The notes under the pieces: model-generated
Told to the model about the DNA's origin: nothing
The model's input: only the letters and a program-made list of their open reading frames with translations
Database searches by the model: none
Translations under genes and position numbers: made by a program
Shown: one piece after another, positions 35,624 to 44,173 of the stretch
Layout: every line of letters begins with the position of its first letter
How positions within the stretch are numbered: the stretch's first letter is position 1
NCBI GenBank assembly: GCA_022072255.1
Contig: JAJVHZ010000023.1
Coordinates: forward strand, 1 to 64,000
Length of the DNA stretch: 64,000 nt
DNA from: Gammaproteobacteria bacterium
GTDB lineage: Bacteria; Pseudomonadota; Gammaproteobacteria; JAJPIJ01
Reading direction: 5' to 3'

Positions 35624-36385
35624 ATGCCCCACGGCCCACTGACACCGAAACAGACACGGACTTTTCACGACGACGGCTTCCTGGTCGCACGCGGCATGTA
35701 CAGCGCCGGGGAGATGGAGGACATCGCCCGCTGGACCAGCGAGATCGAGGCCTGGCCCGAGACCCCGGGCCGGCACATGATGTATTTCGAAAACAGCCGG
35801 CTCGACGGCAGCCGCATCCTCAACCGGATGGAGAACTTCTATCCCTACCACGAGGGCTTTCATCGCCTGTTCGACGACGAAAAGATGCGCGGCAGCGTCG
35901 GGCAATTGTTCGGCGAGCCGGCCGTGCTGTTCAAGGACAAGGTCAACTTCAAGCTGCCGGGCGGCGACGGCTTCAAGCCGCACCAGGACGTGCAGGCGGG
36001 CTGGGACCGCTACGGGTCGCTGCACATCTCCGTCCTGCTGTGCATCGACCAGGCGACGGTCGAGAACGGCTGCCTGGAACTGGTGAAGGGCTTTCACGAC
36101 CGGGGCGTCGTCGGCAGGATGTGGGAGCCGCTGACGGAGGCGACAATGGACGGCATGAAGTTCGAGCCGTACCCGACCGAGCCCGGCGACGTCGTGTTCT
36201 TCGACTCCTACGCGCCGCACGGTTCCGGTCCCAACCTGACCAACCAGCGGCGGCGCATCCTGTACGTCACCTACGGCAGGCAGTCCGACGGCGACCAGCG
36301 CGCGCGGTACTACGCCGACAAGCGCATGAGCTATCCGCAGGACTGCGAGCGCGAGGCCGGCAGGAATTACGTTTTCCGAGTCTAG
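35624..36385 (+). CDS. Phytanoyl-CoA dioxygenase (PhyH) family Fe(II)/2-oxoglutarate oxygenase
   Basis: The 253-residue protein is a double-stranded beta-helix oxygenase. The facial triad is His120-x-Asp122 (HQD) and His199 (APHGSGPN), with a likely 2-oxoglutarate-binding Arg at 209-211 (RRR before ILYVTY). PhyH-family enzymes hydroxylate varied small molecules, including aminoethylphosphonate (the PhnY type), fatty acyl groups and secondary metabolites. Its position between hpnG and hpnN, in an island with an AEP pathway, makes a lipid or a phosphonate the two best substrate guesses. It has its own strong promoter and probably heads the operon with hpnN, the phosphatidyltransferase and hpnA. 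A true role in phytanic acid breakdown is unlikely. Confidence 0.87.
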   Translation: MPHGPLTPKQTRTFHDDGFLVARGMYSAGEMEDIARWTSEIEAWPETPGRHMMYFENSRLDGSRILNRMENFYPYHEGFHRLFDDEKMRGSVGQLFGEPAVLFKDKVNFKLPGGDGFKPHQDVQAGWDRYGSLHISVLLCIDQATVENGCLELVKGFHDRGVVGRMWEPLTEATMDGMKFEPYPTEPGDVVFFDSYAPHGSGPNLTNQRRRILYVTYGRQSDGDQRARYYADKRMSYPQDCEREAGRNYVFRV

Positions 36386-36442
36386 GAATGCCGGGGCCGA
36401 ACCCGGCAGGCGCGCGCGGCGCGTCGCATCCCTCCGCATCGC

Positions 36443-39079
36443 ATGTCTGAGACCACGCCATTCCCGGAGCGCGTCGATCGCCTGATCGACGCCTGGTTCC
36501 GCTGGGTGCAGCGCCACGCGATCCCGGTGCTGGTGCTTGCCGTGGCCGCCGCGGTCGGATGCGCGGTCTACACCGTCAGGAATGTCCGCATCAACACCGA
36601 CACCGCCGACATGCTGTCGCCCGACCTGCCCTGGCGCCAGACCCAGATCCACTACCAGAAGGAGTTCCCGCAATACTCCGACACCATCGTCGTGGTCATC
36701 GATGGCGCCACCGTCGACGAGGCGCGCGACGGCGCAACCCGGCTCGCGCAGGCGCTGGCCGGACGCAACGACCTGTTCATCGAGGTCTACTACCCCCAGG
36801 GCAGCGAGTTCTTCCGGCGCAACGGCCTGCTCTACCTCGATGAGGCGGAACTCCAGGACCTTTCCGACAATCTGGCGCGCGTGCAGCCGTTTCTCGCCCG
36901 GCTCAAGGCCGATCCGACCGTGCGCGGCCTGGCCGGGCTGCTCACGGAGGCGCTGACGGAACCCGACGCCCCCGAGATCGATCTCGATTTCGCCCTTCGC
37001 CGCATCGCCGCCACGCTGCAGGCACTCGCGGAAGGGCGGCATGCGCGGATGTCCTGGGAGGAACTCATCGACGGCAAGAACGCGACGGAGGACGACAAAC
37101 GCGCGATCCTCGTCACCCGGCCGAAGCTCGATTTCGGATCGATGCTGCCGGGCGGCCCGGCGATACGCGCGATCCGCGATACCGCGGCATCGCTGGGGCT
37201 TACCGCCGGGCAGGGCGTGCGCGTGCGGCTGACGGGCGGCGCCGCGCTCGCCTATGACGAGCTCAGGAGCGTCAGCCTCGGCGCCCAGCTCGCGAGCATC
37301 GGCTCGCTGCTGATGGTCGCACTGGTGATGGTCTTCGGTCTGCGCTCCGGATGGCTCGTCTTCGCCACGCTTGCGGCACTCATCCTCGGCCTGCTGTTCA
37401 CGGCCTTCTTCGCCACGGTCGCCATCGGCGAGCTCAATCTCATCTCCGTGGCGTTCGCGGTGATGTACATCGGTCTGGGCGCCGACTACGCCATCTACCT
37501 GTGCCTGCGGTACAAGGAGATGTCCGCCGGGGATCCCGATCATCGCGACGCGCTGGCGCGGGCCGCGCGCCACGTCGGCGGCTCACTCGGGCTGTGCACG
37601 CTGACGACATCCATCGGCTTCTTCGCGTTCATACCCACCTCCTACCGCGGCGTGGCGGAGCTCGGCATCATCTCGGGCGCCGGCATGTTCATCAGCCTGT
37701 TCGTGACCCTGGTCATCCTGCCGGCCCTACTGTCGCTGCGCCGCCCCAGCCAGCGGCGGATCCCGGGGCTGCGCGCGCCGGCCGTGCTGCAAACGCTGCT
37801 GGCGGCACCGCTGCACCACAACCGCGTCGTCGTGCTCCTCGCCGCCGTGCTCGCCGTCCTGGCGGTGCTGCTCGTGCGTCATGCACGCTTCGACTACAAC
37901 CCCCTCGATCTGCAGGACCCGAAGGCCGAATCGGTCGTCGCCTACAAGTCGCTGCTCGCCGGCAACGGCCAGTCGCCGTGGACCATCGTCGCGCTGGCCA
38001 AGGACGCGAACGAGGCCAGGGCCATGAAGTCGCGCCTGCTGGATCTCGGCAGTGTCGATTCGGTGCGCACCGTCGAGGACTACGTGCCGCAGGACCAGGA
38101 CGCAAAGCTTGCGATGGTGAGCGATCTTGCACTGACCCTCGGTCCCGACCTCGGCGACCCCGCCGCCGGCGCGCAACCCGCGCCGACTTCCGAGGCGACC
38201 CTGCAGGCGCTGCGTGCGCTGAGGACGGCGCTCGGCGCGGCAAGCTCCAGGAGCCGCGACGAACTCGGCGCGCAGCTCGATGCGTTCATCGGAGATCTCG
38301 AGCGGTCCGATACCGCAGAGCGCGTGCGGCGGATCGACGCGGCGCGGCTGGCGCTGCTCGGCTCGCTGCCCGGGCGCCTGGCCGCGTTGTCCGCCTCGCT
38401 GAATCCCGGGCCGGTGACTCTCGCCTCGCTGCCCGAGGCCCTGCGGGCGCGCTGGGTCGGTGGCGACGGGCAATATCGGGTCGAGGTCGTGCCGAAGGAG
38501 AATCTGGGGGACGTGCGCGCAATGCGAGGCTTCGTCAACGAGGTCCGCCGGGAACTGCCGCATGCGACGGGCTCGCCGATCATCTACCTCGAGGCGGGCA
38601 CCGCGGTGATCAAGGCCTTCACCCAGGCGTTCATCTATGCGCTGGTCGCGATCACCGTGCTGCTGTGGGTGTCCATGAAGCGCCGCGTCGACGTGATACT
38701 GGTGCTGACGCCGCTGCTGCTCGCCGCGCTGTACACCGGCGCGGCCACGGTGCTGATCGGCATGCCCTTCAATTTCGCCAACATCATCGCGCTGCCGCTG
38801 CTGCTCGGCATGGGCGTCGATAACGGCATACACATGGTTCACCGTTTTCGCACCGCCCCGCCGGAGGACGGCCTGATGCTGAACACCAGCACCGCCACCG
38901 CCATCGGTCTGAGCGCGATGACCAACGCCAGCGGCTTCGGCAACCTGGCCATCTCGCCGCACGCCGGCACGGCCAGCATGGGTGTCATACTCACGATCGG
39001 GATTATCATCACGCTGGCCTGCACGATGCTCGTGCTGCCCAGCCTGATGAGCCTCCTGTACCGATCGTCGCGCGCCTGA
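36443..39079 (+). CDS. hpnN: Hopanoid transporter HpnN (RND/MMPL family)
   Basis: This 878-residue inner-membrane protein has about 12 helices in the RND arrangement. Helix 1 (about 28-48) and a large periplasmic loop are followed by five helices, then the pattern repeats. The sterol-sensing-like segments VMYIGLGADYAIYL and LLGMGVDNGIHMVH carry the charged GxDY and GxDN positions used for proton coupling. In Rhodopseudomonas and Burkholderia HpnN is needed to move hopanoids to the outer membrane. It lies between the oxygenase and the first phosphatidyltransferase, with short gaps, so co-transcription is likely. HpnM and MlaA at the end of the island may take lipids over in the periplasm. Confidence 0.93.
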   Translation: MSETTPFPERVDRLIDAWFRWVQRHAIPVLVLAVAAAVGCAVYTVRNVRINTDTADMLSPDLPWRQTQIHYQKEFPQYSDTIVVVIDGATVDEARDGATRLAQALAGRNDLFIEVYYPQGSEFFRRNGLLYLDEAELQDLSDNLARVQPFLARLKADPTVRGLAGLLTEALTEPDAPEIDLDFALRRIAATLQALAEGRHARMSWEELIDGKNATEDDKRAILVTRPKLDFGSMLPGGPAIRAIRDTAASLGLTAGQGVRVRLTGGAALAYDELRSVSLGAQLASIGSLLMVALVMVFGLRSGWLVFATLAALILGLLFTAFFATVAIGELNLISVAFAVMYIGLGADYAIYLCLRYKEMSAGDPDHRDALARAARHVGGSLGLCTLTTSIGFFAFIPTSYRGVAELGIISGAGMFISLFVTLVILPALLSLRRPSQRRIPGLRAPAVLQTLLAAPLHHNRVVVLLAAVLAVLAVLLVRHARFDYNPLDLQDPKAESVVAYKSLLAGNGQSPWTIVALAKDANEARAMKSRLLDLGSVDSVRTVEDYVPQDQDAKLAMVSDLALTLGPDLGDPAAGAQPAPTSEATLQALRALRTALGAASSRSRDELGAQLDAFIGDLERSDTAERVRRIDAARLALLGSLPGRLAALSASLNPGPVTLASLPEALRARWVGGDGQYRVEVVPKENLGDVRAMRGFVNEVRRELPHATGSPIIYLEAGTAVIKAFTQAFIYALVAITVLLWVSMKRRVDVILVLTPLLLAALYTGAATVLIGMPFNFANIIALPLLLGMGVDNGIHMVHRFRTAPPEDGLMLNTSTATAIGLSAMTNASGFGNLAISPHAGTASMGVILTIGIIITLACTMLVLPSLMSLLYRSSRA

Positions 39080-39093
39080 GGACCACCGCGGAC

Positions 39094-39693
39094 ATGGCCA
39101 TGGACAAGCCCTGGGATGCGATGCTCGCGGCGCGACTCGTGGCGCCGCTTCGCGCCACGGCGGTCACGCCCAACCATCTGACGACCGTGCGGCTGATCAC
39201 CGGGCTTGCCGGCGTGTACCTGCTGGCCCGCGGCGCCCTGAATGCCGGGGCCTGGCTGGTCGCCCTGTCGACCTTCCTCGACCACACCGACGGGGAACTG
39301 GCGCGCATGACGGGCAAGGGATCGCGCCTGGGCCACATCTACGATCTCGCCTCCGACGCGGTCATCACCATCGGCATGTTCCTCGGTCTGGGCATGGGTC
39401 TGGCCGGCATCACCGGCAGCCATTCGGCCACGGCCCTGGGCGCCGTCGCGGGTGTGAGCGTGGCCGGCATCTTCCCGATGCGCCACGACATGGAGGCACG
39501 CCTGGGCAAGGTCGCCACGCGCCAGCCGAACTTCGCGGGGTTCGAACCCGAGGACATACTCTATCTGTTCCCACTGGTCACTCATGGAGGATACGCGATG
39601 GGATTTCTGAAGCTGACGGCCGTGGGCGCGCCGGCGGCGGCGCTGGTCGTCCTGGCGCTCTTTATTCGCAGCCGCAGAGGCGCCTCGGCATGA
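39094..39693 (+). CDS. CDP-alcohol phosphatidyltransferase family membrane protein (intact motif)
   Basis: The 199-residue integral membrane enzyme has the complete CDP-alcohol phosphotransferase signature: Asp63, Asp66, Gly67, Ala70, Arg71, Gly80, Asp84 and Asp88. That is the D-x2-DG-x2-AR-x8-G-x3-D-x3-D pattern with the catalytic Asp88 present. It can be expected to transfer a CMP-linked head group between a CDP-activated molecule and an alcohol. The usual partners are diacylglycerol, glycerol phosphate or inositol; here CMP-aminoethylphosphonate is a possible donor. The next gene, hpnA, starts inside its stop codon (ATGA overlap), so the pair is translationally linked. Which lipid it makes cannot be read from the sequence. 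Confidence 0.87.
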   Translation: MAMDKPWDAMLAARLVAPLRATAVTPNHLTTVRLITGLAGVYLLARGALNAGAWLVALSTFLDHTDGELARMTGKGSRLGHIYDLASDAVITIGMFLGLGMGLAGITGSHSATALGAVAGVSVAGIFPMRHDMEARLGKVATRQPNFAGFEPEDILYLFPLVTHGGYAMGFLKLTAVGAPAAALVVLALFIRSRRGASA

Positions 39694-40685
39694 CCACGTT
39701 CGTCACGGGCGCGACGGGATTCGTCGGCTCCGCCGTCGTCCGCCACCTGCTCTCCGAACAGATCCCCGTGCGGGTGCTCGCGCGGCCGAACAGCGATCGC
39801 CGCAACCTGGAAGGGCTGGACCTCGAGGTCGTCGAGGGCGATCTGCGCGATCGCGCATCGCTGGAGCGGGCGATGAAGGGCTGTCTCGCGCTGTTCCATG
39901 TCGCCGCGGACTACCGGCTGTGGGCACGCGACGTGCAGGAGCTCTATCGCAGCAACGTCGAGGGCACGCGCAATATCATGCTGGCCGCCGGCGAGGCGGG
40001 CGTAGAGCGCATCGTCTACACCAGCAGTGTCGCGACACTCGGGCTCAACCCGGAAGGCGTGCCCTCCAACGAGGACACGCGCGTCAGCATCCAGGACATG
40101 ATCGGCGACTACAAGCGCTCCAAGTACATGGCCGAGGACGAGGTGCGCAGGCTGGTGCGCAAGGATCGGCTGCCGATCGTGATCGTGAATCCGTCGACCC
40201 CGATCGGTCCCCACGACATCAAGCCCACGCCCACCGGGCGGCTGATCCTCGACGCGGCGCGCGGACGCATGCCTGCCTACGTCGACACGGGACTGAATCT
40301 CGTGCACGTCGACGACGTCGCCGCGGGCCACATCGCCGCGTTCCGCCGCGGCGTGATCGGCGAGCGCTACATCCTCGGAGGGGAGAATCTCTGGCTGAAG
40401 GAGATACTCGAACGCATCGCCACCATCTCGGGCCGCAGGCCACCTCGCCTGAGGCTGTCGCATTCCACGGTGATGCCCATTGCGCGACTATCGGAGTTCA
40501 TGGGACGGGTCACCTACGGGCTGTGGGAACCGAGGGCCACCGTCGACGGCATCAAGATGGCGAGGAAGCTGATGTTCTTCTCCAGCGCGAAGGCGATGCG
40601 TGACCTGAACTACCACCCCCGGCCCGCCGACGAGGCGCTGCGCGACGCCGTCGACTGGTTCCTGCATTTCTGGAAGCCGCGCTGA
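39690..40685 (+). CDS. hpnA: Hopanoid-associated NAD-dependent epimerase/dehydrogenase HpnA
   Basis: HpnA is a short-chain dehydrogenase of the extended (epimerase) type, recurrent in hopanoid clusters but without a firmly assigned reaction. The 331 residues start with the NAD-binding GATGFVG (7-13), then the TSSVATLG strand and the catalytic YKRSK (Tyr141, Lys145). NPSTPIGP and LNLVHVDDVAAGH are typical for the HpnA group. It overlaps the phosphatidyltransferase gene by four bases and ends the rightward operon: the next gene is on the other strand. It may act on the sugar-like hopanoid side chain, perhaps with the glycosyltransferase HpnB. Confidence 0.9.
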   Translation: MTTFVTGATGFVGSAVVRHLLSEQIPVRVLARPNSDRRNLEGLDLEVVEGDLRDRASLERAMKGCLALFHVAADYRLWARDVQELYRSNVEGTRNIMLAAGEAGVERIVYTSSVATLGLNPEGVPSNEDTRVSIQDMIGDYKRSKYMAEDEVRRLVRKDRLPIVIVNPSTPIGPHDIKPTPTGRLILDAARGRMPAYVDTGLNLVHVDDVAAGHIAAFRRGVIGERYILGGENLWLKEILERIATISGRRPPRLRLSHSTVMPIARLSEFMGRVTYGLWEPRATVDGIKMARKLMFFSSAKAMRDLNYHPRPADEALRDAVDWFLHFWKPR

Positions 40686-40924
40686 TCGACCACGCGCGTA
40701 CCACCGCCTCCGGCGCCGATCGCCGATGCCGCCGCTCGTGCTGCTGCCCGCGTGCTGCAACGCCGCCGACGGCGAGATCGCCGGGCGGCTGCAGATCTTC
40801 ACCGACACCGTGCGCATGCGAGGCGTTGCGCCCCTGCCTGCCGCCGCCCCGGCGGGCCAGGTTGCGCACCCGATGATGGCCCCGCGCGGCTGCGCCTCGG
40901 CGCGCCGTCAGCCGAACACGCGCC

Positions 40925-41926
40925 TCACGGCGCCGCGGCAGGTTGCACGGGCGAACGCAGGGAATATGACCAATAGATCGCCAGTCCCGCCACTACCCAG
41001 ATCAGCTCCCGGCAACGCCGGACCACGGACATCGTGACGCCGGTGGAGGCCACGCCCGTGACCGCGCGGCACGCCACGAGAAACGTTCCCTCCTGAACAC
41101 CGACGGCGGCGGGGATGAAGAAGGCACTGGTGCGCATGAGCTGCGCCAGTGCCTCGATGATCCATGCCTCGGCGAAGCTCACCGGATGACCGATGAACCC
41201 GAGCACGAGGTAGACCTCCAGCGCCCCCAGCACCCAATTGGCGAACCCCAGCGCCAGCGCCGCCAGGAACGCGAGCGGTTTGCTGCGATAGAACTGCACC
41301 ATATGCTCGTCGAAATCCTCCAGGCCGTGCACCACGCCCTCGAGGCTGCGGCCGAAACGCGTGCGCGAGAGTTTGCGGGTCAGCCAGGAACTGAGCTTGA
41401 ACCACTGTATGGCCAGGAACTGCAGGACGCCGATCGCCACACCGCCCAGGCCGACGGCGGCAACCACCTTCATGCTCTGCGGGAACGCCTCGGAGAAGAA
41501 CATGAAGACGAAACCCACGCCGAGAAACAGCAGCAGCGCGATGATATTGACGGTGCGCGCGAGCAGCAGCGTCGCCGCACCTTCCCGGTACGGGACGCGA
41601 TAGTGCGTCTTCAGCAGCACGGCCTTGAACGGCTCCCCGCCCATCGATGCGGCGGGCAGTATGTAATTGAAGGCCTCACCGGCCAGGCGCACTGCGTACA
41701 ATCGCCGCGTCCAGCGCAGGCCGCGCGGCGGGATGGAGTTGAACGTGTACTGCCAGCCGGCCACGTCGGTCCAGAACGTCACCACGTGCAGGCCGATGAC
41801 GATGGCGAAACCGCTGAATCCCACCTTGGCCAGATCGCCGCCGACCTGCCTCCAGTCGACCGCGCTCAGGACCTTCGCGAGCAGCAGCAACCCGATGACG
41901 AGGAAGATGTATTTCGCGTATTTCAC
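40925..41926 (-). CDS. UPF0104/AglD-type flippase-like membrane protein
   Basis: The 333 residues give eight or so membrane helices of the lysylphosphatidylglycerol-synthase transmembrane family (TIGR00374, UPF0104). The MGGEPFKAVLLK motif with GE is the family's marker, and EALAQLMRTSAFFIPAAVGVQEGTF is the second conserved block. These proteins are believed to flip or help move lipid-linked intermediates; HpnL of hopanoid clusters belongs to the same superfamily, but I cannot say this is HpnL. The start is GTG 41926, with helix 1 immediately after it; an earlier in-frame reading lacks membrane character. It is the only gene between hpnA and dxs on the minus strand and is divergent from the GFA gene. 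It may carry phosphonolipid or hopanoid precursors. Confidence 0.8.
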   Translation of the reverse strand: MKYAKYIFLVIGLLLLAKVLSAVDWRQVGGDLAKVGFSGFAIVIGLHVVTFWTDVAGWQYTFNSIPPRGLRWTRRLYAVRLAGEAFNYILPAASMGGEPFKAVLLKTHYRVPYREGAATLLLARTVNIIALLLFLGVGFVFMFFSEAFPQSMKVVAAVGLGGVAIGVLQFLAIQWFKLSSWLTRKLSRTRFGRSLEGVVHGLEDFDEHMVQFYRSKPLAFLAALALGFANWVLGALEVYLVLGFIGHPVSFAEAWIIEALAQLMRTSAFFIPAAVGVQEGTFLVACRAVTGVASTGVTMSVVRRCRELIWVVAGLAIYWSYSLRSPVQPAAAP

Positions 41927-42039
41927 CGCGCAAGTGTACAGCGATCCACCGCCCCCTGCCGCGGCGACGGCCGGGCGCCATCGGCATCGAATGTCCCGGC
42001 GAGGCCGCGTCCGCGCGGCAGAGCGGCTATGATCCGCAG

Positions 42040-42456
42040 ATGGGCGATCCAATCCTGAGCGGCGGGTGCCTGTGCGGAGCAGTCCGCTACAGCGTCAGCG
42101 GCAGGCCGGTCGACTGCGGATATTGCCACTGCCGGATCTGCCAGCGCGCCAGCGGCGCACCGCTGGTCGCCTGGGCGACCGTCCCGGCGGAGTGTCTGAC
42201 CATCACCGCCGGAGTTCCGCAGGCATATGCCTCCTCGGCGCACGCGCTCCGCCAATTCTGCGCACGCTGCGGAACCCCGATCAGCTTCCGAAGTCAGCGC
42301 AGCCCCACGCACGTGGATATCACGATCGCCAGTCTCGACGATCCTTCCTCGCTGCCGCCGCAATACCACATCTGGACCATGAGCCAGGTCCCGTGGCTGA
42401 AGGTCGATGACCACCTGCCCCGGCACGCCGATGGCGGGCCGGACCGGCTTACTTGA
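42040..42456 (+). CDS. GFA / CENP-V domain zinc protein
   Basis: This 138-residue protein has the glutathione-dependent-formaldehyde-activating (Gfa, CENP-V) fold. It shows GGCLCGAVRY (Cys10, Cys12), CHCRICQ (about 29-35) and the late FCARCGTPI pair that completes the zinc sites. Despite the name, most members have no proven formaldehyde role. It is a short soluble protein encoded 114 bases from the divergently read flippase-like gene and 249 bases before the second phosphatidyltransferase operon. Its link to the lipid genes is positional only. The C-terminal 20 residues are unconserved. Confidence 0.85.
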   Translation: MGDPILSGGCLCGAVRYSVSGRPVDCGYCHCRICQRASGAPLVAWATVPAECLTITAGVPQAYASSAHALRQFCARCGTPISFRSQRSPTHVDITIASLDDPSSLPPQYHIWTMSQVPWLKVDDHLPRHADGGPDRLT

Positions 42457-42566
42457 CGGTCGCGACGCACCCGGGCCTTCGACCGAGGCAACGCGCCCGC
42501 CATTGTGCCGCGGCGCGACCGCATCGGCCTGCGTCTCCGGAAGGGCCAGGGCCCTGACCGCTGCTG

Positions 42567-42595
42567 TTGAATGAATTGGTCCGCGCGGGTATAAA
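42567..42595 (+). promoter_or_regulatory. Sigma-70 promoter of the phosphonate gene group
   Basis: TTGAAT (42567-42572) and TATAAA (42590-42595) have a 17-base spacer. Transcription would start near 42603, about 100 bases before the ATG of the second phosphatidyltransferase. The gap from 42457 to 42705 contains no gene, so this promoter probably drives the group to the PEP mutase. Confidence 0.68.
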
Positions 42596-42705
42596 GACGG
42601 CCGCCTGCACCACAAGAGTGACCGGGCTGGCGGACCAGGCGGCGCGCTGCCGGGCCGGCCCCGACATCCCGAAATGCAGCCATTGCGACGCGACCGCCAC
42701 CCGAC

Positions 42706-43329
42706 ATGCCACAAACTGAAATGCCCTACGATCAGCGCCTGGCCAGTTGGCTCGTGCGACCGCTCGTCAACACGCCGGTGCACCCGAACCACCTGACAGC
42801 CCTGAGCTTCCTGTTCGGCGTCATGGCCTCGGCGCTGTTCGCGTTTGGCGGGCGGGAGTACGCGAATCTCGCCGCCGGCATCTACATGCTGGCGGTCTTC
42901 ACCGACCATACCGACGGCGAGCTTGCCCGCCAGTCCGCCAAGACCAGTCCGCTCGGCCACAAGCTCGACTTCATCGTCGGCGGACTCAACTACACGCTGT
43001 TGTTCTGCGGCATCGGCATCGGCCAGTGGCACGGACAGCTCGGAACCGCCGGGCTGCTGCTGGGCCTGGCTGCCGGCCTGTCGAATCCGTTCATCCTGCG
43101 GCTGCGGCTGCGGCTCGACGCGCGATGGGGCAAGCAGGCCTGGAGGCATCCCCATGCCGGTGGCTTCGAACTGGAAGATTTCATCTACCTGATCGGTCCC
43201 ATCACCTGGACGCTCGGCCTGCCGTACTTCTTCGTCCCGTATGCCGTGGGCACCCTGGGATACCTGGTGTGGACCATCATCGAATGCCGCCGCTGGGCTC
43301 GCGGCGACGCCATCGGCGGCACAACCTGA
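42706..43329 (+). CDS. CDP-alcohol phosphatidyltransferase family protein lacking the catalytic Asp
   Basis: The 207-residue membrane protein resembles the enzyme at 39,094 (both have PNHLT near the start and DHTDGELAR), so they are probably paralogues. Its motif holds Asp67, Asp70, Gly71, Ala74, Arg75, Gly84 and Asp88. The position of the fourth aspartate, proposed as catalytic base in this family, is Gly92. Either this subfamily uses another base, or the protein is a non-catalytic partner, or activity is lost. It heads the group with the 2OG oxygenase, nucleotidyltransferase and PEP mutase fusion. This makes it the natural candidate for joining the phosphonate to a lipid, which the missing residue complicates. 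Confidence 0.84.
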   Translation: MPQTEMPYDQRLASWLVRPLVNTPVHPNHLTALSFLFGVMASALFAFGGREYANLAAGIYMLAVFTDHTDGELARQSAKTSPLGHKLDFIVGGLNYTLLFCGIGIGQWHGQLGTAGLLLGLAAGLSNPFILRLRLRLDARWGKQAWRHPHAGGFELEDFIYLIGPITWTLGLPYFFVPYAVGTLGYLVWTIIECRRWARGDAIGGTT

Positions 43330-43347
43330 GAACGGGCACGGATTGGC

Positions 43348-44079
43348 ATGACCGACATCAACGCCGCGCTCGACGCGCACATTCGCACCCTGGACTTGGC
43401 CTCGCTCCGGCGCAGGTTCCTGGAGCAGGACGAGGCGCTGGTCATCGAGAACTTTCTGCCGCAGACCGTCGCCGACGCGCTGCTCGCGGCGCTGCCGCGG
43501 GTGCATCCCAGCGTGAACCGCAACTATCTGCCCGGTCACAAGAAGGGCGGCAGCGTCAGCCGCTTCGATCTGGACCGGCTCGCGCCGGAGTTTCCCGAGC
43601 TCTACCGCTCCGCGGCGCTGACGGATTTCCTCCGGGTGCTGACCGGCGTGGAGCTGCTGCCCTGCCCCGCCAGCGACCCGCATACCTACGCGCTCTACTA
43701 TTACACGCAGCCCGGCGATCACATCAGCTGGCACTACGACACCTCGTATTACAGGGGCGCCCGGTACACGGCCCTTTTCGGGCTGGTCGACCGTTCCAGC
43801 TGCAGACTCGAGTTCGAGCTCTATCGCGGCCGCAAGGATCGCCCGGGCGAGCAGCACAGCATCGAGCTCACGCCCGGCACCTTCGTCATCTTCAACGGCG
43901 ACAGGCTTTGGCACCGGGTCACGCCCGCGGGCGAGAACGAGGAACGCATCGTGTTGACGCTCGAATACCTCACCAGCGCCAGGATGAGCAGCTTCGGCCG
44001 CTTCGTCTCCAACATGAAGGACGCCGTGGCCTATTTCGGCTTCCGCCAGGTGTTCGGAAGGGCGGCTGGCAAGTCGTGA
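43348..44079 (+). CDS. 2-oxoglutarate/Fe(II)-dependent oxygenase
   Basis: The 243-residue protein is a 2OG-Fe(II) oxygenase of the prolyl-hydroxylase-like type. It shows His129-x-Asp131 (SWHYDTSYY), a distal His189 (RLWHRVTP) and the 2-oxoglutarate Arg200 (ERIVLTLEY). It is soluble and unrelated to the PhyH enzyme at 35,624 except in fold. It starts 18 bases after the preceding phosphatidyltransferase, so it belongs to that operon. A role in hydroxylating the phosphonate head group or a lipid chain is a reasonable guess; hydroxylated aminoethylphosphonate lipids are known from Bdellovibrio. Nothing in the sequence fixes the substrate. Confidence 0.84.
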   Translation: MTDINAALDAHIRTLDLASLRRRFLEQDEALVIENFLPQTVADALLAALPRVHPSVNRNYLPGHKKGGSVSRFDLDRLAPEFPELYRSAALTDFLRVLTGVELLPCPASDPHTYALYYYTQPGDHISWHYDTSYYRGARYTALFGLVDRSSCRLEFELYRGRKDRPGEQHSIELTPGTFVIFNGDRLWHRVTPAGENEERIVLTLEYLTSARMSSFGRFVSNMKDAVAYFGFRQVFGRAAGKS

Positions 44080-44173
44080 GCGGTGTCGATGCGGCAGCGG
44101 CGGCCCGACCCGCCGCGACGCGTTGCGCTCGCCAGTCACCCATCGCCAGGCACGATTCACGAACCATCGTTCG

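Noticed and set aside
35624-36385. PhyH protein as a true phytanoyl-CoA hydroxylase
   Set aside because: No fatty-acid oxidation genes are near, and the superfamily's substrates are diverse. Only the fold and iron site are supported.
40688-40924. Reading frames between hpnA and the flippase-like gene
   Set aside because: The frames (for example 40726-41037) are Arg/Ala/Pro-rich, cross into the opposite-strand gene and have no ribosome site. I see no gene in this 237-base gap.
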